This document shows positions 24,513-33,547 of a DNA stretch of 64,000 nt, piece by piece (position 1 is the first letter of the stretch; every line of letters begins with the position of its first letter). A program made the position numbers and the translations under genes. The notes under the pieces are model-generated. The model worked only from the letters and a program-made list of their open reading frames with translations, had not been told where the DNA came from and ran no database searches. Source of the DNA: Vreelandella lutescens. Lineage in GTDB: Bacteria; Pseudomonadota; Gammaproteobacteria; Pseudomonadales; Halomonadaceae. The DNA lies in contig NZ_BMHM01000003.1 in the NCBI RefSeq assembly GCF_014640815.1, positions 186,001 to 250,000 on the forward strand, read 5' to 3'.

Positions 24513-26742
24513 TGATTCCGTAACACGAGCGCCTCGCCTGCTGCGCTACCCGCGTCGCCTTAAGTTAGTTGCTATCATTACGGTCCTGCTGTTTGCGGCC
24601 GCCTTAGTGGTGGCCGCGTTGTCTGCATGGCGGCAGGATAATCTGACACAGAGCCTGCGAGAAGACACCGCCTGGGTGGTCTATAAACTTGACCGCGACG
24701 CCGTACAGCTACTGAACCACTTGCTAGCAGACACGCGAGGCCCCCTTTCCCCAGCGGCCCAAGATGAACTCAACCTACGTTTTGAACTGCTCTACAGCCG
24801 GATCACCCTGTTAAGAGAAGGGGAAGTTAGCTCGCTTTTGCAGAGCATTAGTGCTGCGCGTGAGCTGTTAGATCAAATTCAGCAACAGCTTGATATCTTA
24901 GACCCGATGTTCGAGCCCCATGACGTGTTGGCACCGCTGCCAGTCACTGGGCTGGAAACCGAGTTGCATGTGCTTACGCGGCTGACTGAACGGTTTGTGA
25001 TCGCCATTAATGGATATCTGGCAGAGTCAGCCACTGAAGAGCGGGCACTCTTGAGTACGCTGTATAAGCTCTTAATTTCGCTACTGATCGGCATGAGCTT
25101 CGCGGTGCTGCTGGTCATTATCTTTCTGGTGCGTGAAATGCGCGAAAGCGCAGCGGCGCGCCGTGAGCAAGAGCAGTTAGGTAAACAGCTTCAAGTCACT
25201 GCCAAGCAGGCTCAAGCGGCTAACCATGCTAAGTCAGATTTTCTAGCGATGGTCAGTCACGAAATTCGTACGCCGCTCAATGGGGTGATTGGCATGAGCG
25301 AGCTGCTGCGTGAACCGGCAAGCCCCGTCCAAGTGGAGGATTACGCCCGTACGATTCACGACAGCGCCAACCAGCTTCTGGCGATGATTAATGAAATTCT
25401 CGATTTTTCTAAAATTGAAGCAGGGCACTTAACGCTTGAAACCTCGCCCACTGCGCTCAAGCCCTTGGTGGAAGGGGTGATGGCGCTCTTTGAGCCTCGC
25501 GCCCATGAGAAAGACCTGCGGCTCTCGTTACACGTTGACCCGTTAGTGCCCGCCTGGGTCATGATTGATGCTGGGCGGTTACGCCAAATTTTGCTGAACC
25601 TGATCGCTAATGCGATCAAATTTACCGACCACGGCAGCGTCACTATTAAGGTGTCTTCCACGGTAGAGCACCTCTCGTTTGAGATTAGCGACACCGGATG
25701 TGGGCTCAATAGTGAACAGCAGGAGACGCTGTTTGAGCCCTTCCAGCAGGCCGATGAGAGCGTAGCGCGCCGCTATGGCGGTACAGGGCTGGGGCTTGCG
25801 ATTTGCAAGCGGTTAAGCGAGGCCATGCAGGGTCGCCTAGGCGTCATTAGCCTGCCAGGCCAGGGCAGTACATTCTGGTGTGAGCTGCCGCTGTTGGAGG
25901 CCAACCCGGTGACTACGCCGTTGCCTGCTGAGCCGACCCAAGATTTTAGCGGTACCTCACTGCTACTGGTCGAAGACAACGCGGTGAACCGTAAAGTAGC
26001 GGTCGGGCTGCTATCACGGCTAGGGTGCGAAGTCATCTGCGCTGAAAATGGGCACGATGCGCTGGCATGGGTGAATCGTCAGCAGGTGCATTTGATCTTT
26101 ATGGATATACAGCTGCCTGATATTGATGGTGTGGCGGTGACCCAGCAGCTGCGCGCCAGAGGTGGTTGGTGCAGCACAGTGCCTATTGTGGCAATGACGG
26201 CGGGCGGTGCGGAAGATGATCGCAGCCGCTGCTTGGCTGCTGGCATGAATGACTACATCACTAAGCCGCTGTCGCTACTAGCGTTAAGCAACGTACTGGC
26301 GCTTCAACTGTCGTCGACGCCTCCCTCATACCCTCCCGTGGCAGCAGGTGATGAGCAGAACGACGCCGCGTTGATGAATGCAGTAACGCTTGAGACGCTA
26401 GTGAGCTCACTGGGCATCGACAGCGTTCATCAACTGATCGCGCTCTATCACCAGCAGGTGAGTGATTACATGGCCCAATTGGAAGGCTATCTCGCGTTTG
26501 GTGATGATCTTAAGCGTGATCAATGGCAACAGGTAAAACGGCTTGCGCACCAATTACGAGGAGAGTCAGTGAGCATTGGTGCTGATCAGTTTGCTGCTCA
26601 AGCGAAGCACTTAGAGAGGCTGGCGGCCAATGATCACGCGTCATTGGAACAGCTAGAGGCGTGCTTGAAGACGCTGTGCCACTGTGCGGCCAGCACCCAC
26701 GCTGCGTTGGAGCAATGGCGTCGTGACCAAAAGCTTCACTAG
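24502..26742 (+). CDS. Membrane hybrid sensor histidine kinase with receiver and HPt domains
   Basis: A 746-residue tripartite kinase. Two helices (about 21-43 and 190-211) enclose a mostly helical periplasmic sensor of about 145 residues. A short coiled linker leads to HisKA with H253 in [11 protein letters not shown]. The ATPase domain shows [16 protein letters not shown] and [11 protein letters not shown] receiver domain (about 485-600) has acids E491 and D492, phospho-acceptor D535 in FMDIQLPD and lysine in ITKPL. The C-terminal HPt domain has H683 in LAHQLRGES. All phosphotransfer residues are intact, so the protein can carry out a complete His-Asp-His relay. It overlaps both neighbours and shares the operon with NosP and NahK. 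Confidence 0.92.
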   Translation: MSVSDSVTRAPRLLRYPRRLKLVAIITVLLFAAALVVAALSAWRQDNLTQSLREDTAWVVYKLDRDAVQLLNHLLADTRGPLSPAAQDELNLRFELLYSRITLLREGEVSSLLQSISAARELLDQIQQQLDILDPMFEPHDVLAPLPVTGLETELHVLTRLTERFVIAINGYLAESATEERALLSTLYKLLISLLIGMSFAVLLVIIFLVREMRESAAARREQEQLGKQLQVTAKQAQAANHAKSDFLAMVSHEIRTPLNGVIGMSELLREPASPVQVEDYARTIHDSANQLLAMINEILDFSKIEAGHLTLETSPTALKPLVEGVMALFEPRAHEKDLRLSLHVDPLVPAWVMIDAGRLRQILLNLIANAIKFTDHGSVTIKVSSTVEHLSFEISDTGCGLNSEQQETLFEPFQQADESVARRYGGTGLGLAICKRLSEAMQGRLGVISLPGQGSTFWCELPLLEANPVTTPLPAEPTQDFSGTSLLLVEDNAVNRKVAVGLLSRLGCEVICAENGHDALAWVNRQQVHLIFMDIQLPDIDGVAVTQQLRARGGWCSTVPIVAMTAGGAEDDRSRCLAAGMNDYITKPLSLLALSNVLALQLSSTPPSYPPVAAGDEQNDAALMNAVTLETLVSSLGIDSVHQLIALYHQQVSDYMAQLEGYLAFGDDLKRDQWQQVKRLAHQLRGESVSIGADQFAAQAKHLERLAANDHASLEQLEACLKTLCHCAASTHAALEQWRRDQKLH

Positions 26743-27880
26743 CAGCGGCATGGTGGCGGCCGCCAGCCGTGATCCCAACCCGCGACGGGCCGCTAATGAG
26801 CTGGCCAGCATATTGGGCCACGAGAATGTGGGCTTTGTGCTGTTTTTCTGTAGCGCAGAGTACCCGCTGGCTGAGCTTGCCCAAGCGATGAGCAGTGCGT
26901 TTGGCACGCTTCCTATTAGCGGCTGCACCACGGCAGGAGAGCTAACGCCTCATGGCTATGATCGCGGTTCTATCGTCGCGATTGGCTTTGATCGGCGATT
27001 TTTTGCCGTCGAAACGGCGCTCATCGATGACCTAGAACACTTTGACCTACCTACCGCACAGCCCTTGGTGGATACGCTGTTAGAGCGTTGCCGTCGTCAG
27101 GCCGTCGCCCCGGTGAACGAGCACAGTTTTGCCCTGACGCTGTTAGATGGGTTATCCAGCCGAGAAGAGCAGGTGCTGGCAACGCTGGATGCCGCGCTTG
27201 GGCGAATTCCCAGCTTTGGCGGCTCCGCAGGGGATGACAACCACTTAACCCATACCCATGTGTATGCTAACGGGCGTTTTTATACCCGGGCAGCGGTGGT
27301 GGTGATGCTTAATACCAAGCTGCCGTTTGAAGTGTTCTCAACCCATCACCTTGAGCCACTCACGCATAAGCTGGTGGTGACAGCGGCTGACCGAGAGCGC
27401 CGTCGGGTACTTGAGCTCAATGGTGTTCCCGCGGCTGAGCTTTATGCCGCGCTGGTGGGTTGCCCGGTTTCCGCGCTTGAGCCTGCTATCTTTGCCCAAC
27501 ATCCGCTCGCGGTACATCTAGGCGGGCAACACTATATACGCTCAATTCAGCGCGTTAATGATGACGGTAGCCTGAGTTTCTACTGCGCGGTAGAAAACGG
27601 CATTGTGCTGACCGCGATGCAGCCCACACCGCTACTGTCGGATTTAGCGCACATGCTGGAGCGGGTCACCGCACGCCTGGGCCAGCCCGCTGCGATCATT
27701 GGCTGCGACTGCTTTTTACGTCGGATGGCTTTGGAGTCGTTGGGCCAGCTTGATCAAGCCTCCTCGCTGCTGAGCCAAGCCCGCGTGGTGGGGTTCAATA
27801 CCTACGGCGAGCAGCACCACGGCATGCATGTAAACCAGACGTTTACGGGGGTGGCTTTTGGCACTGTTCCAACTCCCTGA
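26723..27880 (+). CDS. nosP: FIST-domain sensor protein, NosP-like
   Basis: A cytoplasmic FIST protein of 385 residues from the GTG at 26723 (GGAG ten bases upstream), overlapping the kinase gene by 20 bp. FIST_N spans about 35-230 ([46 protein letters not shown]) and FIST_C about 231-375 ([34 protein letters not shown]). In Pseudomonas aeruginosa and Vibrio, NosP is a haem-based nitric-oxide sensor that inhibits its co-encoded kinase (established for those proteins). The gene order NosP then NahK supports the same role here. Haem binding is not proved by sequence. Confidence 0.88.
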   Translation: MTKSFTSSGMVAAASRDPNPRRAANELASILGHENVGFVLFFCSAEYPLAELAQAMSSAFGTLPISGCTTAGELTPHGYDRGSIVAIGFDRRFFAVETALIDDLEHFDLPTAQPLVDTLLERCRRQAVAPVNEHSFALTLLDGLSSREEQVLATLDAALGRIPSFGGSAGDDNHLTHTHVYANGRFYTRAAVVVMLNTKLPFEVFSTHHLEPLTHKLVVTAADRERRRVLELNGVPAAELYAALVGCPVSALEPAIFAQHPLAVHLGGQHYIRSIQRVNDDGSLSFYCAVENGIVLTAMQPTPLLSDLAHMLERVTARLGQPAAIIGCDCFLRRMALESLGQLDQASSLLSQARVVGFNTYGEQHHGMHVNQTFTGVAFGTVPTP

Positions 27881-29237
27881 TACACAGCGATGCCCCGATG
27901 ACATAGCTGCCCTGCATGAGGAGAATCGCCGCTTACGCAAAGTATGCGAAGCGTTAATGGAGCGAGTGGAGTCAGGGGGTAGTCCCAACAGTGCTCCCTA
28001 TGCGGCCTTCGAGCGCTCGGTGTTGCTGGCTGAACAGGTGCGTGAGCGCACCGATGCGCTGCATCGTACGCTGGATGAACTCAGCCAGGTGAATACACGC
28101 CTGCTGGCGGCGAATGCGGAGGCGCAGGCCGCCAACGTCTCGAAAACTAAGTTCTTGGCCGCCGTCAGCCATGATTTATTGCAGCCCCTAAACGCCGCAC
28201 GGCTGTTTGCCAGCGCTCTGGAAACCCATGCGCTGCCTGAATCCTCCCAGGCGCTGGTCGGCCATATTGGTCGTTCGTTAAAAGATGTTGAGGGCTTGTT
28301 GGGCACGCTAGTGGATATATCGCGACTGGATGCCGGGGTGCTGCATGCCGATAAAGCGCCGTTTGCCGTAAGCACGCTGCTGGATGCTCTGGCGGAAGAG
28401 TATCGGCAAGTGGCCGCTGTGCGAGGGCTGTCGCTGCACTACGTTCCCTCCAGTGCGTGGGTAGACTCCGACCTGGCGCTGCTCGCGCGGGTGGTGCGCA
28501 ATTTTCTCAGTAATGCGGTGCGCTATACCGAGTATGGCCACTTACTGTTAGGCTGCCGACGCCGCGCGACCGGGCTCGAAATTATGGTAGGCGATACCGG
28601 CCCTGGTATTCCTGAGCCCCAGCGCAAAGCGATTTTTCTAGAGTTTCGCCGTGCCAGCCAGCCCCAGGCCAATCATAGTCGAGGCCTTGGGCTGGGCCTG
28701 GCCATCGTTGACCGTATTAGTACCATGCTCGACCACCCTGTAACGCTGGCGTCACAGCTAGGTCGTGGCTCGCTGTTTTCTATTTTAGTGCCTTATGCAG
28801 CGCCGCGTGCCAGTGTTGAAAGAGCACCTAACTCGCCGCCTTTTGCGCACTGGGACGACGATCCGTTACACGGCTGCGTGGTGTGGGTAGTGGATGATGA
28901 CCCCGCGATTATTGAGGGTATGCAGGCGCTGCTGGGTAGTTGGGGATGTCGAGTACGGGCCGCAGCAACGGTAAGCGCGCTGGAAGCCGCCAGCGACGGG
29001 GAGCGCCCTGCGGTACTGCTGGTGGATTATCACCTAGGGGAACATCGGGAAAATGGCATTGATTTAGCGGCCCGGCTGCGTCGGCGTTATCCGGGTTTAG
29101 CCACGGTGGTAATTACCGCTAACCATGAAGCGGCGGTGAAACGCGCCACGCGGCAGGCGGGTATGCACTGCCTGTTAAAGCCACTCAAACCGCTGCGCTT
29201 AAAAATGTTGCTAGGCACGCTGTTAGATAGCCGCTAA
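27858..29237 (+). CDS. nahK: Cytoplasmic hybrid histidine kinase, NahK/ErcS'-like
   Basis: A 459-residue soluble kinase without membrane helices. The TTG start at 27858 has GGGGGTGG upstream and overlaps nosP by 23 bp; no better start exists. A coiled coil (about 55-95) leads to HisKA with H105 in AAVSHDLLQPLNAARLF, the motif specific to the NahK/ErcS' group. The ATPase domain has NFLSNAVRYT, GDTGPGIP and RGLGLGLAI. The C-terminal receiver has D390 in VLLVDYHLG and K441. In Pseudomonas NahK is regulated by NosP and feeds the HptB pathway and biofilm control. The receiver lets it also act as a phosphate sink. Confidence 0.9.
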   Translation: MALFQLPDTQRCPDDIAALHEENRRLRKVCEALMERVESGGSPNSAPYAAFERSVLLAEQVRERTDALHRTLDELSQVNTRLLAANAEAQAANVSKTKFLAAVSHDLLQPLNAARLFASALETHALPESSQALVGHIGRSLKDVEGLLGTLVDISRLDAGVLHADKAPFAVSTLLDALAEEYRQVAAVRGLSLHYVPSSAWVDSDLALLARVVRNFLSNAVRYTEYGHLLLGCRRRATGLEIMVGDTGPGIPEPQRKAIFLEFRRASQPQANHSRGLGLGLAIVDRISTMLDHPVTLASQLGRGSLFSILVPYAAPRASVERAPNSPPFAHWDDDPLHGCVVWVVDDDPAIIEGMQALLGSWGCRVRAAATVSALEAASDGERPAVLLVDYHLGEHRENGIDLAARLRRRYPGLATVVITANHEAAVKRATRQAGMHCLLKPLKPLRLKMLLGTLLDSR

Positions 29238-29244
29238 TCCTTCG

Positions 29245-29934
29245 CTATCCCTTCGCTAGCGCCGTACGTTTGGCGAGAAAACCGCTTAAATCTTCCTCTC
29301 CGGCGACCACAATAGCGTGTACTCGGCTGGTCGCCCCTAGCTTGCGCAAAATGGCCGATACGTGTGTCTTTACCGTGGTTTCAGCAATCGCTAACTCGCG
29401 GGCTATCTGCTTGTTCGACATCCCCTGGCTCATACAGCTCAATACATCCAGTTGCTTGTCGGTGAGACGCGGCAATCGGGTTGGTTTGCTGTCCGCGCCC
29501 TCTGTTGTAGTAGAGGGCATACCGCGAGGAGGCGGGCGGCGCATAATATCGGCGGGCAGGTAGAGCTGGCCCTGAAGAATTTGATGCAGCGCGTTGAGAA
29601 GCTGCTCTCTGGGGGTCGATTTAGGAATATAGCCCACGGCCCCCAGCGTAATCGCATCCAGCACCAGCTGGCGCTCTTGATGGGCCGATACAATGGCAAC
29701 GGGCAGCCAGGGGAAAGTCTCCCGCAGGGTTTTCAGCCCCTCTAACCCATCGGCATCCGGCAGGCTCAAGTCTAATAGCAGCAGATCTAACCCTTCCAAG
29801 GCTTCAATGCGTGCCATGGCCCCCGCGAGGCTGTCGGCCTCCAGCAGTTGAGTGTCGGTGAAACCACTGCTGATCACCGCGTGCAGCGCATCGCGGAACA
29901 GCGGATGGTCATCTGCAACTAACAGCGAATACAT
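29245..29934 (-). CDS. NarL/LuxR-type response regulator, ErbR/AgmR-like
   Basis: A 229-residue regulator. ATG 29934 (MYSLLVADDHPLF) has AGGAG at ideal spacing; the upstream TTG at 29949 is less likely. The receiver has acidic pair D8-D9, phospho-acceptor D55 in LLLLDLSLPDADG, and lysine in YIPKSTP. The LuxR helix-turn-helix is near residues 160-225: LTDKQLDVLSCMSQGMSNKQ and AETTVKTHVSAILRKLG. It converges on nahK, 7 bp apart, and is divergent from the aldehyde dehydrogenase gene. In Pseudomonas, regulators of this type (ErbR/AgmR) control ethanol oxidation and lie near nosP-nahK, so the dehydrogenase promoter is the probable target. Confidence 0.88.
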   Translation of the reverse strand: MYSLLVADDHPLFRDALHAVISSGFTDTQLLEADSLAGAMARIEALEGLDLLLLDLSLPDADGLEGLKTLRETFPWLPVAIVSAHQERQLVLDAITLGAVGYIPKSTPREQLLNALHQILQGQLYLPADIMRRPPPRGMPSTTTEGADSKPTRLPRLTDKQLDVLSCMSQGMSNKQIARELAIAETTVKTHVSAILRKLGATSRVHAIVVAGEEDLSGFLAKRTALAKG

Positions 29935-30051
29935 GGCGTCTCCTTCCAAAGGATGAGGGTGCGTCCTGCCATCGGGCTATATCGTGAATGGCGTGAGTGA
30001 CCAACACTGGGTAGGCACCTTTTAATAATCATAATACGCAGGAGCAGTACC

Positions 30052-31572
30052 ATGATCTACGCCAACCCAGGTGAAGCGGGCTCTGTTGTCTCGTTTGAAA
30101 AACGCTATGGCAACTACATCGGCGGTGAGTTTGTTCCCCCGGTGAAGGGCCAATACTTCGACAACATTAGCCCAGTCAACGGCAAAGTGTTCTGTGAAAT
30201 TCCTCGCTCTAGCGCTGAAGATATCGAAAAAGCGCTGGACGCCGCCCACAAAGCCGCACCGGCATGGGGCAAAACCTCGGTTCAAGAGCGCAGTAACATT
30301 CTGCTCAAAATTGCCGACCGCCTTGAGCAAAATCTCGAAATGCTGGCCGTGGCCGAAACCTGGGACAACGGTAAAGCTGTCCGTGAAACCCTCAATGCGG
30401 ATATTCCGCTGGCCGTTGACCACTTCCGCTACTTTGCGGGCTGCCTGCGCTCCCAAGAGGGCACTGCGGCGGATATCGACGCTAACACGGTGTCGTACCA
30501 CTTCCACGAGCCGTTGGGCGTGGTAGGGCAAATTATTCCGTGGAACTTCCCCATTCTGATGGCGGCGTGGAAATTAGGCCCGGCGCTGGCAGCGGGTAAC
30601 TGCGTGGTGCTCAAGCCTGCTGAACAGACCCCTGCGTCTATTTTGAAAGTGATGGAAGTGATCGGCGACCTGCTGCCCCCTGGCGTGCTGAATATCGTCA
30701 ACGGTTTTGGTGCAGAAGCAGGTCAGGCGCTGGCTACCAGTAAACGCATCGCTAAGATCGCCTTTACCGGCTCGACGCCGGTGGGCTCGCATATTCTGAA
30801 GTGCGCGGCAGAGAATATTATTCCTTCTACGGTAGAGCTAGGCGGCAAGTCTCCCAATATCTACTTTGCCGATATTATGAACGCCGAGCCGACGTTTATT
30901 GATAAAGCGGTAGAAGGGCTCGTGCTGGCCTTCTTTAACCAGGGCGAAGTGTGTACCTGCCCGTCGCGGGCATTGATTCAAGAAAGCATGTACGACGAGT
31001 TCATGGCGAAGGTGATTGAGCGCACCAAAACCATCAAGCGCGGCAACCCGCTGGATACCGATGTTCAGGTGGGCGCGCAGGCGTCTCAAGAGCAGTTCGA
31101 TAAGATTATGTCGTACATGGACATCGCCCGGGATGAGGGCGCGGAATTCCTCACTGGCGGCAACAAGGAAACCCTGGATGACAGCATTAACAGCGGTTAC
31201 TACATTCAGCCCACGCTGCTGAAAGGTAATAACCAGATGCGCGTATTCCAGGAGGAGATCTTTGGGCCGGTTGTCGCGGTCACGACCTTCAAAGATGAGG
31301 AAGAAGCGCTGGCGATTGCCAACGACACCGAGTTTGGCTTGGGCGCAGGCGTGTGGAGCCGCGATATTAACGTGGCTTTCCGTATGGGGCGTGGCATTCA
31401 AGCAGGTCGCGTTTGGACCAACTGCTATCACCAGTACCCCGCCCACGCAGCCTTCGGTGGGTACAAGAAATCCGGTGTGGGCCGCGAAACCCACAAAGTG
31501 GCGCTTGAACACTACCAGCAAACCAAAAACCTGCTGGTCAGCTACGACATCAACCCGCTGGGCTTCTTTTAA
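30052..31572 (+). CDS. exaC: NAD-dependent aldehyde dehydrogenase, ExaC/acetaldehyde type
   Basis: A 506-residue cytoplasmic enzyme that should oxidise acetaldehyde or similar aldehydes to acids. NAD-binding [20 protein letters not shown] lies near residue 163, the general base in VELGGKSPN near residue 268, and the catalytic cysteine in [12 protein letters not shown] near residue 302. The C-terminal end [20 protein letters not shown] and the closing [14 protein letters not shown] are characteristic of the ExaC/AldB group. It starts after CAGGAGCAG, divergently from the NarL regulator across 117 bp. Its neighbourhood (nosP, nahK, ErbR-like) matches the ethanol-oxidation regulatory cluster of Pseudomonas. 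Confidence 0.93.
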   Translation: MIYANPGEAGSVVSFEKRYGNYIGGEFVPPVKGQYFDNISPVNGKVFCEIPRSSAEDIEKALDAAHKAAPAWGKTSVQERSNILLKIADRLEQNLEMLAVAETWDNGKAVRETLNADIPLAVDHFRYFAGCLRSQEGTAADIDANTVSYHFHEPLGVVGQIIPWNFPILMAAWKLGPALAAGNCVVLKPAEQTPASILKVMEVIGDLLPPGVLNIVNGFGAEAGQALATSKRIAKIAFTGSTPVGSHILKCAAENIIPSTVELGGKSPNIYFADIMNAEPTFIDKAVEGLVLAFFNQGEVCTCPSRALIQESMYDEFMAKVIERTKTIKRGNPLDTDVQVGAQASQEQFDKIMSYMDIARDEGAEFLTGGNKETLDDSINSGYYIQPTLLKGNNQMRVFQEEIFGPVVAVTTFKDEEEALAIANDTEFGLGAGVWSRDINVAFRMGRGIQAGRVWTNCYHQYPAHAAFGGYKKSGVGRETHKVALEHYQQTKNLLVSYDINPLGFF

Positions 31573-31600
31573 TCGTTAACGATTCGTTATAACCCCACCG

Positions 31601-31638
31601 CATCCCGGCGATAAACCTATCGCCGGGATGTTTTTTTT
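31601..31638 (+). terminator. Rho-independent terminator after exaC
   Basis: CATCCCGGCGAT, loop AAACCT, ATCGCCGGGATG and eight T: a perfect 12-bp stem 28 bp after the stop. The T-run faces the plus strand only, and the convergent sulP gene ends 12 bp later. Confidence 0.92.
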
Positions 31639-31649
31639 GGCGTGGCCCC

Positions 31650-33389
31650 TTAGCGTGGTGCGTGACCCAACCAGCGGCGGGCCATGCGCTCGGCGTGGGC
31701 AAGGTTGCTTACCACGGCCAATTTACCGACTTCACGATGAATGCCCGCACGCTTTATTTTCAGCGCCAACCGGGGTGGCAGCCCGACAAACATAACGCCC
31801 ACACCTTGCTCACCCAGTTCCCGGCGTAACGTATCTAGTGCCACCATCGCGGTGGTATCCAGGCTCGGTACATCGCGCATATCCAGCACCACAACTCTCA
31901 CGTTGTGATCAATCACCCGCAAGGTGGCAATGGCTTTCTCTGCGGCGCCGAAAAACAGCGGGCCAGTGATTTTATAAAGCGCGACTTCCGGCGGGAAGTG
32001 CTCGCCTGAAGAAGGCGCGGCTAAGCGCTGTGTATGGGTTAACTGGGCCATACGACGAATAAACAGCGCAGCGGCTAGGCCAATGCCCACGGCCACCGCG
32101 ATGACCATGTCAAAAATGACCGTCAGCGCGAAGCAGATCACCAGTACCCACACATCGCTGGCGGGGGCGCTCCTTAGCGTATGCATAAAGTGGCGAGCTT
32201 CACTCATGTTCCAGGCAATGATAAACAGCAGTGCAGCCAACGCCGCCATCGGCACAAACCCTAGCAGGCCTGCCAGTGCAACCACGGCCAGTAATACCAC
32301 CAGCGAATGCACCACGGCAGCTATCGGTGAAAAAGCGCCGCTTTTAATATTGGTGGCGGTGCGGGCCAGGGCGGCTGTCGCAGTGATGCCGCCAAAAAAG
32401 GGCACCACTAAGTTGCCAAGCCCCTGGCCGATCAGCTCTGCGTTTGGGTCATGGCGGGTTCGGGTTAAACCGTCCGCCACCACGGCACACAGCAGCGACT
32501 CAATGGCGGCGAGTAGCGCAATCGCTAAGGCGGGGCCCAGTAGCGATTGAATGAGGGCAAAGTTGATCTCAAGCGGCGTGCCATCTGCCCCCGGAAAATG
32601 CCAGGGCGCGGTAAAGCTGGGCGCGAACGGGGGAATACCAGTGCCGCTCTCTCCCTCGAACTCCCAGCTAAAGCGCGAGGCGATGGTGTCCACTTCGATG
32701 CCGCCCCACAGTAATAGCGTGGCAGCCAGAGTGCCCACGGCTAAGCCGACCAGCGGCGCGGGAACCGGCGTTTTTAAGCGTGGCCACGTTAACAGCGCTG
32801 CCAACGTGACAAGCCCTACACTGATTTCTGCTACCGACAGGGTCGGCAGCGCTTGGCCAATTAACACGAGATTATGTAGGGTGCTGTCGCCGAGTGCGAC
32901 GCCGCTTAAGCCGAGAAAGTCAGGCAGCTGCAGCAGCGCAATCACCACGCCGATACCTGCGGTAAAGCCAAGAATCACCGGGTAGGGAACGTACTGAATC
33001 AGGCTGCCCAGCCGGGAAAGCCCCAGCGCCACCAAAATAGCGCCTGCCATTAATGTGGCGATGAGTAGCCCACCCAAGCCATGGTTGGCGACAATAGGGA
33101 AGAGGATCACGACAAAAGCCGCGGTAGGGCCTGAGATGTTAAACCGAGACCCGCCGGAGAGCGCAATCACCGCGCCCGCGACAATCGCGGTGTATAGCCC
33201 GTGTTGAGGCGGCACGCCCGTGGCAATCGCTAATGCCATGGAGAGCGGCACGGCGACCACGCCGATTGTTAACCCCGCCATCACATCGCGTTTCAACTTG
33301 CCCAGCGTATACCCTTCACGCCACGCTTGTAACAGCGCACTGCCGGGCATCGGGAAAACATATCCCGAAGGACGATGGTCGCGAGACAT
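31650..33389 (-). CDS. SulP-family anion transporter with STAS domain
   Basis: A 579-residue inner-membrane transporter. The start at 33389 (MSRDHRPSGYVFPMPG) follows AGGGAGGG; the open frame extends only 7 codons further. LKRDVMAGLTIGVVAVPLSM is the SulP entry motif, and about 10-14 helices follow, including GGSRFNISGPTAAFVVILFP. The cytoplasmic STAS domain covers about 455-570 and contains VVVLDMRDVPSLDTTAMVAL with the serine/threonine loop. Bacterial SulP proteins take up sulfate, bicarbonate or dicarboxylates; the substrate is not evident. It stands alone, 157 bp downstream of the BCCT gene on the same strand. Confidence 0.92.
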   Translation of the reverse strand: MSRDHRPSGYVFPMPGSALLQAWREGYTLGKLKRDVMAGLTIGVVAVPLSMALAIATGVPPQHGLYTAIVAGAVIALSGGSRFNISGPTAAFVVILFPIVANHGLGGLLIATLMAGAILVALGLSRLGSLIQYVPYPVILGFTAGIGVVIALLQLPDFLGLSGVALGDSTLHNLVLIGQALPTLSVAEISVGLVTLAALLTWPRLKTPVPAPLVGLAVGTLAATLLLWGGIEVDTIASRFSWEFEGESGTGIPPFAPSFTAPWHFPGADGTPLEINFALIQSLLGPALAIALLAAIESLLCAVVADGLTRTRHDPNAELIGQGLGNLVVPFFGGITATAALARTATNIKSGAFSPIAAVVHSLVVLLAVVALAGLLGFVPMAALAALLFIIAWNMSEARHFMHTLRSAPASDVWVLVICFALTVIFDMVIAVAVGIGLAAALFIRRMAQLTHTQRLAAPSSGEHFPPEVALYKITGPLFFGAAEKAIATLRVIDHNVRVVVLDMRDVPSLDTTAMVALDTLRRELGEQGVGVMFVGLPPRLALKIKRAGIHREVGKLAVVSNLAHAERMARRWLGHAPR

Positions 33390-33496
33390 GGCGCAGCCCT
33401 CCCTAGCCATAAAGAAATAGCCATAAAGAAAACGAGCTATTACGCTACGCCTGAGTTCGGGCGCTCACAACAAGGCGTTAGTCTCGACATGGTGAC

Positions 33497-33525
33497 AAAA
33501 AAATCCCGGCACGCAGGCCGGGATT
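33497..33525 (-). terminator. Rho-independent terminator after BCCT gene
   Basis: Read on the minus strand: AATCCCGGC, loop CTGCGT, GCCGGGATT and a run of seven T that includes the last stem bases. It begins 23 bp after the BCCT stop codon and separates that gene from the sulP gene. Confidence 0.88.
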
Positions 33526-33547
33526 GTTCTTACAGTTAACGCGGGTA

